Shown: one piece after another, positions 1 through 8,400 of the stretch
Numbering within the stretch: position 1 is the stretch's first letter
How the letters are laid out: each line of letters begins with the position of its first letter
Source: a virus
Strand: one strand, 5' to 3'
DNA length: 46,546 bases
IMG/VR virus record: IMGVR_UViG_3300042402_007025
Coordinates: 1 to 46,546 of that record
The notes under the pieces: generated by a model
Database searches by the model: none
The model's input: only the letters and a program-made list of their open reading frames with translations
What the model was told of the DNA's origin: nothing
Made by a program: the position numbers and the translations under genes

Positions 1-399
1 ACTGTTACGCTTGCTCAACCTACACTTCCAAGCACAACATATTATTGGAGAGATGGTAATTCTCAAGCCATTGAAGAGTTTAATCTAGTTGGAGGAGGTA
101 ACCCTGGAACTTATGAAAATCCAAATCTAAGCGCAATTCAATTTAATGCACAGGCTCTAAATGCACAAGGTTCAAATATCGGAAATATTTCAACATTTAT
201 TACTTCATTACAAATTGGAAGTACTATAGTTGCCCAACAAGTTGGACAATCTGTAAGCGGCACCTACACAATTACGTATAAAACTATAGCTAGCCCAGGC
301 AACCCTATCTATGAAAGTTGGGCGATTGGAATTCAACGGGTTTCTGGAACAGGAAGTTTTGAAAATGCTGGCGCCCTATGGTCATTCCAATTTATCTAA
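1..399 (+). CDS. C-terminal part of a structural or tail protein (start outside window)
   Basis: Frame 1 is open from the first base to a TAA at 397-399, giving 132 residues of the C-terminus of a longer protein. The sequence is rich in Ser, Thr, Gly, Asn and Gln and short beta-strand-like stretches (for example GTYTITYKTIASPG), and ends in LWSFQFI. No catalytic motif is visible. Composition and position directly before a string of fibre genes suggest a tail fibre or other virion surface protein. The next gene has its own late-type promoter (410-416), so this is probably the last gene of its transcript. Function is inferred only from context. Confidence 0.7.
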   Translation, partial: TVTLAQPTLPSTTYYWRDGNSQAIEEFNLVGGGNPGTYENPNLSAIQFNAQALNAQGSNIGNISTFITSLQIGSTIVAQQVGQSVSGTYTITYKTIASPGNPIYESWAIGIQRVSGTGSFENAGALWSFQFI

Positions 400-409
400 T
401 GCTCAACAA

Positions 410-416
410 ATAAATA
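410..416 (+). promoter_or_regulatory. T4-type late promoter motif ATAAATA
   Basis: ATAAATA inside ACAAATAAATAACTT, 26 nt before the ATG at 443. It matches the core of the T4 late promoter TATAAATA, although the base before it is A rather than T. Confidence 0.5.
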
Positions 417-442
417 ACTTAAATAAAAAGACTCCATAAACA

Positions 443-1900
443 ATGGCATTAATTAAAGGTAAACAACTACAAGATACTTCAGTTTCATTAGACAAACTGA
501 GTGGCTCAACTGGTTCAGTTACACTAACGACTGGTACGATTACCACACCTGCTGCAAACTTAATAATCAGCTCGCCGCCAGTTGCACCAACTCAAGCTGC
601 AAATAAAGAATATGTTGATTCAGTTGCAACTGGATTAGATATAAAAAAATCGGTAACTGCAATTTATCGTGCAGGTACACCTGCAGCAGGCGGTACACCA
701 GCTATCCTAGTTGACAATGCGGTAAATGGTTTAACTGTTGATGATCAAGATATGTTTACTATAATTTCAACAGGTGCGTCAATTACCAATTTAATTTTAG
801 ACAATGTAACAATTAACGATGGTGATCGTGTCTTAATTGCATTAGCCTTAGCTGGCCGTCAAAAAGTAAATGGTATTTATGTATATCAAGGAGGTCAATT
901 GACTAGATCAGAGGATGCTGATAACAAAACTCCAGATGGAGGAGAAGTTTCTGGCGGATTATTTACCTTTGTTGAGCAAGGAGATGTTTATGCTGACACA
1001 GGTTGGGTATTAAGTTCTCCAAATGGAGCAATTTCTGATACTGGAGCAGCTGGTTTATGGGAACCTACTAATAACGGAGCAGGTAATGCTCAACTTGAAT
1101 TTACTCAATTTTCTGCAGCAGGTGTTGCTGAAGCTGGCGTAGGTTTAACCAGAACTGGTACTAAATTTAATGTAAATTACGATAACTCTTCAATTGGAAT
1201 TGATGGTGCAGATGCTTTATACATTAAAAATGGCGGAGTAACTAATGCGATGCTTGCAAATAGCACGCACGGATTCGCTGGCGATATTGGATCAGGTACC
1301 GTTGCATTAGGTTCAACTTTAACAATTGCCGGTGGAACAAATGGAATTGATACTACATATAGTTCTGGAACATTAACCATTAATTTAGATCTTTCTGAAT
1401 TAGCAACCGTTACAACAATCGCAGATGCTGACTTTATTGCAATTAGTTCATCTGGCGCAGTTAACCAGAAAATTACATTTGCTAATCTTAAAACCCTAAT
1501 CGGAGCTGCCAGTCAATTGGGAATTTCAGTTGAAGGTGGAGTTGCTGCAAGTTTGGATTTAGATACAGATACACTTGATTTTCAATCTGGTGCAGGTTTA
1601 ACTTTTACTAGAACTAATATTGTAGCAGGTACAACTGATACCTTAGCTGTAACTATTAGCAATAATGCACTAAATGTTCAACAGGCAACCGGTTTAACCG
1701 CTGGAACTCCAGGAAATGTTGATATTACCTTATCAAACGCTGCTGCTGAAATCTTTTCAGTTACGCTTAATGGAGTTGCTCTAAAGAAAACCACTAACTG
1801 GGTATGGCCACAAGGTAACAATACAACAGTTCGTATAACTGGATTACCTTATGTAATTGAAACTTCTGATGAAATTGAAATTACTTATAGAGTAAGCTAA
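443..1900 (+). CDS. Tail fibre-like structural protein
   Basis: This 485-residue protein begins MALIKGKQLQDTSVSLDKL, an opening common in phage tail fibre proteins. It is almost entirely beta-type, low-complexity sequence with many T, S, G, N and A residues. The segment near residues 265-310 (NAMLANSTHGFAGDIGSGTV, then TLTIAGGTNGI) looks like a repeated fibre-shaft module. The C-terminus (VTLNGVALKKTTNWVWPQGN onward to EIEITYRVS) resembles a small globular head. There is no S74 autoprocessing domain, unlike the giant fibre downstream. It is a single-gene unit with its own late promoter motif before it and an intrinsic terminator right after it. Fibre role is inferred from composition and neighbours; no exact family is claimed. 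Confidence 0.75.
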   Translation: MALIKGKQLQDTSVSLDKLSGSTGSVTLTTGTITTPAANLIISSPPVAPTQAANKEYVDSVATGLDIKKSVTAIYRAGTPAAGGTPAILVDNAVNGLTVDDQDMFTIISTGASITNLILDNVTINDGDRVLIALALAGRQKVNGIYVYQGGQLTRSEDADNKTPDGGEVSGGLFTFVEQGDVYADTGWVLSSPNGAISDTGAAGLWEPTNNGAGNAQLEFTQFSAAGVAEAGVGLTRTGTKFNVNYDNSSIGIDGADALYIKNGGVTNAMLANSTHGFAGDIGSGTVALGSTLTIAGGTNGIDTTYSSGTLTINLDLSELATVTTIADADFIAISSSGAVNQKITFANLKTLIGAASQLGISVEGGVAASLDLDTDTLDFQSGAGLTFTRTNIVAGTTDTLAVTISNNALNVQQATGLTAGTPGNVDITLSNAAAEIFSVTLNGVALKKTTNWVWPQGNNTTVRITGLPYVIETSDEIEITYRVS

Positions 1901-1925
1901 TTTTGCTAATTTTTAATATTTAATA

Positions 1926-1952
1926 AAAGCCTCCCTTATGGAGGCTTTTTTA
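1926..1952 (+). terminator. Intrinsic terminator
   Basis: AAAGCCTCC and GGAGGCTTT form a 9-bp stem with loop CTTAT, followed by a T-run. It lies 25 nt after the stop of the 443-1900 gene and separates it from the next late promoter motif. Confidence 0.9.
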
Positions 1953-1975
1953 TTATCCAAAGTCAAAACGCGGAG

Positions 1976-1983
1976 TATAAATA
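1976..1983 (+). promoter_or_regulatory. T4-type late promoter, perfect TATAAATA
   Basis: A perfect TATAAATA lies between the upstream terminator and the ATG at 2010, with 26 nt between motif end and start codon. This is one of two perfect T4 late consensus octamers noted before genes here (the other is at 25294). It probably drives the 2010 gene and the giant fibre. Confidence 0.75.
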
Positions 1984-2009
1984 TCTATAGAAAAGATACA
2001 AACTCGTAA

Positions 2010-2438
2010 ATGGCTCAAGTTAAATTAAAACAAGTTAATATTAGTACGCACATGACGTATAACGAAACGTCTGGAGATATTAATCACAATGGTAATTTTT
2101 CAGCTGTTACAAAACAGTTCGTTATTGACCATCCAACCAAGCCAGGCTTTAAACTTGCTCATGGTAACTTAGAGGGTCCTGAACATGGAATCTATCTTAG
2201 AGGAAGGAGTGAAGAAAAACGTATCTTTTTTCCAGAATACTGGGAGAGCCTAGCAAATAAGGACTCAATAACAGTAACAATTACACCATTCGGTAAATCT
2301 CAATCGCTTTGGGTCAAAAACATTACTGATACTTATTTTGAAGTAGCAGGCTCACATAAGCCAAACTTTTTTTATTTAGTACAAGCTGAACGTAAAGATG
2401 TTAAACCATTGCAAATTGAGATAGACATGAATAAATAA
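2010..2438 (+). CDS. Small fibre-associated protein with the virion IDHP/LEGPE-type domain
   Basis: The 142-residue protein contains FVIDHPTKPGFKLAHGNLEG, followed by PEHGIYLRGRSEEK. This pattern (IDHP..., then LEGPE.G.Y.RG) recurs near the C-terminus of structural proteins of many large marine phages, where it precedes an EYW/ESLA segment and an ITPFG-like strand; both are present here (about residues 77-95). In this phage the domain is a separate short protein rather than part of a long fibre. It lies 21 nt before the giant fibre gene and probably shares its promoter, so it may cap, attach or assist folding of that fibre. Family recognition is from memory of the pattern; the role is inferred. 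Confidence 0.65.
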   Translation: MAQVKLKQVNISTHMTYNETSGDINHNGNFSAVTKQFVIDHPTKPGFKLAHGNLEGPEHGIYLRGRSEEKRIFFPEYWESLANKDSITVTITPFGKSQSLWVKNITDTYFEVAGSHKPNFFYLVQAERKDVKPLQIEIDMNK

Positions 2439-2459
2439 TTCAAATAGTCTATTACATAC

Positions 2460-5400
2460 GTGGCGCAAACGGTCAAGATAACTCCCGCATCCGGTTTATT
2501 AGAATTTATAGGAAATACTACCTCCAATAAACCGTATCTACAGCATGATGATAATGGTAATCTTACATTAACTCTACAGGCGACTAAAAAATTTACAGTT
2601 GCCGGTAATCTTAAAGTTAATGGTAAGGTTACAATGGCTCAGCAAACCCTGACTGATGGCGCAGCTGTCGCTTGGGACTTTAACTCTGGTGCAAATGCAA
2701 AGGTAACACTTGCTGGAGCTAGAACTCTAGTAATTTCTAACATGGAAACTGGCGATACTGGTTTAATCTTAGTTAAACAGGATGCAGTCGGCGGTCGCAC
2801 CCTAACTTTACCTGGTGGAAGTACTATTGTTGGAGGTGGAACATATACAGCGTCATCTGCCGCAAATGCAACTGATGTCTTAGGCGTTTACTATGATGGT
2901 ACAACTTATTGGTGGACGATTGGTTACAATACAGTTACTCCACCCTTAACTTCAGTTGGAATTACTGGAAGCGATTTTGTAATTGCAAACTCTCCACTAA
3001 CTTCAAATGGAACAATTGGATTAGCCTTAGCTACAGTCAACTCAAACGTTGGAACATTTGGTTCAGCGTCAGCTGTGCCTGTAATCACAGTTAATGCTAA
3101 AGGTTTAATTACTGCAGTATCTGCAACTAATATTTCAATTCCTACTAACCTAGACAGTTTAACAGATGTTACAATTTCATCTGCGGTAAATGGTCAATTA
3201 TTACAATTTAATGGATCACAATGGGTTAACTGGACTCCAAATTATTTAACTGGAATTACTTCAGGCCAGGTAACTACTGCTTTGGGTTATACCCCAGTTC
3301 CTAATACCAGAAATCTTACGATTAATGGTGTAACTCAAAATTTAACGGCAGATCGTACTTGGACTATCGATACGGTTAATTATGTTTCAAGAGTTCAACA
3401 TGGAGTTAAAGCTGGAGTTGCAATTAATAAAGGCCAAGCAGTTTATGTAACAAGTGCAGATGGAACTAATATGATTGTTGGACTTGCGTCAAATGGAAGC
3501 GAAGCAACTTCATCAAAAACTATGGGTCTCCTAGATGCAACGGTTGCAACCAATGGAATGGCCAATGTAGTTACTGAGGGTTTATTAGCAGGATTAGATA
3601 CTTCCCTAGCTGGTACAGAAGGTGATCCAGTTTGGTTAGGCGATAATGGTAATCTTATTTATGGTTTACTAAATAAACCCTATGCCCCAAGACACCTTGT
3701 TTTTATTGGTATCGTAACTCGTAAAAATGCAAATAATGGAGAAATCTTTGTAAAGGTTCAGAATGGTTTTGAATTAAAAGAAATACACGATGTCGACTTA
3801 ATTACAACTGTTCCAGTAAATGGACATATTTTAGGATATGATGGAACCCTATGGGTTAATAAAACAATTGCAGGTTGGTTAGGTTTTACTCCAGCCAATG
3901 ATGCAAATGTTGTTCATACTTCAGGTAATGAAACTATTTCTGGAATTAAAACTTTTTCTGGAACAACTCAAGCCACTTCAACTACTACTGGAACAATTGT
4001 TACAGCGGGTGGAGTTGGTATTGCAAAGAATTTATATGTAGGTGGCAATATTAATGTCGTAGGAAACCTTATTATTGGTGGAACTACTACAACAGTTAAT
4101 GCTCAAAATTTGAGCGTATCAGATAACATGATTTATCTGAACAATGGTGTTCAAACAACAATAACCAATGCAGTAGGAAATGGTTCAACTGTAGTTTATA
4201 CAACGGAGGAAACCCATAATTATATTGCTGGAATGTCAGTTACAATCACTGGGGTTACGCCTAGTGCATATAACTTATCAAATCAAACAATTACTGCCGT
4301 TTCAACCAACTCATTTACCATTGCAAATAGTGCAACTGGATCTTATAGTTCAGGCGGTACAGCAAGAGCTAAATCAAATGCAAATCCAGATCTTGGTTTT
4401 GCTGCAGGTTACAATGATGGATCCTATGCTCATGCAGGTTTATTTAGAGATGCAACTGATAATGTTTGGAAATTCTTTAAAGGTTATGTGCCAGAACCAG
4501 ACGCATCTCCATTTATTGATACTTCACATGCGTCATTTGCCTATGCCGATCTTAGAGCAAATGATATTACAGGTAGATCCTTTATTAAAGATGGTGGAAC
4601 CTCAAGTCAATTCTTAAAAGCAGATGGTTCAGTTGATTCAAGTACCTACTTAACAACTGGAACTGCTGGTACTACATATCAACCGCTTGATGCTGACCTA
4701 ACTGCAATTGCGGCATTGGCAACAACTGGATTCTTAAAAAGAACTGGTGCTAATACATGGGCGCTCGATTCAAATACCTACTTAACTGGAATTACCTCAG
4801 CCGATGTAATTAATGCACTTGGTTATACTCCAGTTACAAATGCTAGAACCATTACAATTAATGGAGTTACCTATGATTTATCAGCAAACCGTAGCTGGAC
4901 AATTACAGCTGGAGTTTCCTCAGTTAGCGCTGGCACAGGAATCTCAGTAAACACGACAACTGGCGCAGTTACCGTAACAAATACTGGTTTATTAAGTGGA
5001 ACAGCCGGTTCAGGTATTAGCGTTTCTACCTCATCTGGTAACTTAAATATTGTTAATACTGGATTACTAAGCGGTACAGCCGGTTCAGGTATTAGTGTCT
5101 CTACTTCTTCTGGTAACCTAAATATTGTTAATACTGGCCTTCTTAGCGGAACTGCAGGTTCAGGTATTAGTGTTTCGACTGCTTCTGGTAACTTAAACAT
5201 TGTCAATACGGGTTTGCTAAGCGCAACGGCTGGTGCCGGAATTAGTGTTTCTACTTCTTCAGGTAACCTAAATATTGTTAATACTATAACTAACCTTAAC
5301 CAATTAACCAATGGTCCAGGTTATATTACAGGCATTACCTCGGGAATGGTAACTGCTGCATTAGGTTATACTCCTTGGCATGCAGGAAATGATGGAGCCG

Positions 5401-8400
5401 GTTCAGGATTAGACGCAGACCTATTAGATGGATTAAGCTCAGGTTCTTTTTTAAGAAGCGATGATGAAGTTAATTACACTAATAATATTTTTAGAATTTA
5501 TACCCAGCAGGGTGCAACTGGAGATACCGTTGGATCAGCTACTACATTACAAATTTATCAAGCCGATGTTAACCGAGATGCTTTTCAAACTTTCCATATT
5601 TCAGGAGATTATGCAGTTCACTTTGGACTAGACGGTTCAACTAATGATCTTTTTGTTGGAGGTTGGTCAATGGGCCCAGTTAAATATAGAATTTGGCATG
5701 AAGGAAACCTAACTAACTTGAATCAATTAACAAATGGACCAGGTTATATTACTTCTGCTTCTCTATCTGGATACGCAACTCAAACCTATGTCACAACTCA
5801 AATTAATAACTTAATTAATGGAGCACCTGGTGCACTAAATACCTTAGACGAATTAGCAGCTGCTCTTGGAGATGATGCTAACTTTGCAACAACGGTTACC
5901 AACTCAATTGCTGGAAAAGTTTCTAAGAGTGGTGATACTATGACTGGTAATCTTTCATTTGGCACAACTTCTGGATTAGGACTTTCTTGGGGATTAAATA
6001 CGGATGCCGCATTTATTAGATTTGTTTCTACTGGAAATCAAGCCGGCGGATCTTATCTTGAAATTGGTACACAAGATGATTTAGATGAAGAAATTAAATT
6101 TACCCAGTCTGGAAATATTAGATTTTATTTAGCAACTGATGGTAGACTTAAAACTGGAAGTGGTTACAATTATGTTTGGGAAGATGGAACATGGGGAATA
6201 TCAGTTACTGGTAATGCTGGAACTGTAACAAATGGAGTTTATACAACTGGATCATATGCAAATCCTGCATGGATTACATCATTAGCATGGAGTAAGATTA
6301 CAGGCGCTCCTGCATTTATTACTAGCTATACTGAAACTGATACCCTTGCTTCGGTAACTGGTCGTGGTGCAACCACTTCAACTACCCTAACTTTAGCAAA
6401 AGCAATTACAACTGGATTATATGGACCAAGTACAAGTGGAAATATTGCAATTTGGCAATATGATGCAAGTAATACTGGATATGGTATTGTTTATAATGAA
6501 GGTAGTCCAGATACATTAAGAATTGATGTAAGTGGAAATGCACTTACTGGAATACCAGATTTTTTAATAGGAGGCGATTATGCACAAATCAATGGAAATA
6601 CTGTATGGCATGCTGGAAACCTAACTAACCTTAACCAATTAACCAATGGTCCAGGTTATATTACTTCAAGCGGTAGAGCCTATCCTAGAAGAAGCGATGG
6701 TAGTGATATTAATTTCATATGGAGTGGACAAAGTGGTCAGCCAACCTGGTTATGGGGTGGTACGGATGGTACAAATATGTATGTTTACAATCCATCAAAT
6801 TTCTCGGTAAACTATGCAACTAGTGCCGGTTCTGCCAGTACAGCCGGTTATGCAGATGAGGCTAAATGGATTAGTTTCCCAGATGGTCCAAGAGACCTAA
6901 GCGATAGGCGTCCAAACTGGAATAACCGTTCAGTTGCCTGGGATTTTGTAACAGCTGGCACAGCAGATGGCGTAGGTAACTATGCTGGAGTAATGACATT
7001 TAGTCCATGGGACGGAACCTCTGGAAGTACTGGAGATTCTTCTTACCAACTTGCATTTATTAATGAAACTGGACTTAACGCAAGCGGTATTCCAGGATTA
7101 CGATTAAGAAATGGTATTGATTCTGCTTGGAATAGTACATGGTATAAGGTTTGGCACAGTGGACATTTTTCACAAACTAATATTAATAACTGGACTTCTG
7201 CATATAATGATGTAATAACTTCAGCTGCAGTTAGTGGAACAACTACAAAAACTCTTACTCTTACCCAAAGAGATGGAGGTACGGTAACTGCAAGTTGGAC
7301 AGATATTGATACCGATACAGATCAACAAACCCTAAGTTTAAGTGGAAGTACACTTTCAATTAGTGGAGGTAACTCAGTTACTCTTCCAAGTGGAGGTATT
7401 TCACAAGGAACCGCTGATTCTCTCTATGTGAATATAAGTGGAGATGAAATGACAGGAAATCTCTACATTTCTCCAATTAGTGCTAACCCAGCGCAAATTC
7501 AATTAGCTGGATCTAATCCAGAATTATATGTTAGTGCTAAAACTGGAACTGCGAGAGTATTCATTAATCGACAAGCTTCTGGTAATCAAGCAACCCTAAT
7601 GTTTACTACTGGAATGAATGTTTTTCAGGGTACTGCATGGGACTATACTGGAGTTCCGATGTGGTCAATGGGAATGACCAATAACAATAATACAGATAGC
7701 TTTAAAATTGCATATGGCGATATCTATGAACCTACATCGGTTGCTCTTGAAATAACAACGGCCAATGTTGCATATTTTAAATATGTTCCATATGCGGCAG
7801 GTAATTTACTTGCAACTCAATCATGGGTACAAAGTCAAGGTTACTTAACCTCTGTATCTGATGTATGGGTTAATACTACTGGTGATACTATGACTGGTAA
7901 TTTGCAAATTAATGCTAGATTAGGAATTTCAAAAGCCCCAGCGTCAAATGAAAGTATTGTTGTAGATAACCCAGAGGGAACCTGGTTAATTCATGCATTT
8001 AGAGGAGCAACTGATGTCGGTGGTATTCATACTAATAGCGGCGCAATCTATATTCAACACAATGGAAGTGGTGAAATTCGATTAAGTACTCAAGGTACTG
8101 CTACTTGGAATGGCGATATTTTAGCAACTAGACCTTGGGTAACTTCTCAAGGTTACTTAACGTCTTTGCCGAGCCATAACCATGATGACAGATATTACAC
8201 TGAAAGTGAGGTTAATAATTTCTTTAGTGGTGCAACTGCAATTACAGGTTATAACAAATCAAATTGGGATGCTGCTTATAATAAGAGACCTACTGCAATT
8301 TCATTTAGTGGCACTGGTACAAAAACATTAACCTTAACTCAAGGTGACGGTTCAACCTTAACTGCTACATTTAATGATATTGATACAGATACAAATACTG

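Noticed and set aside
4980-5279. Regular 75-bp repeats resembling a CRISPR-type array
   Set aside because: Repeats are contiguous, in coding frame and without spacers.
4871-5311. A 146-residue open frame on the minus strand
   Set aside because: It is the reverse shadow of the tandem repeats in the giant fibre; periodic coding sequence keeps the antisense frame open. No promoter or plausible start.
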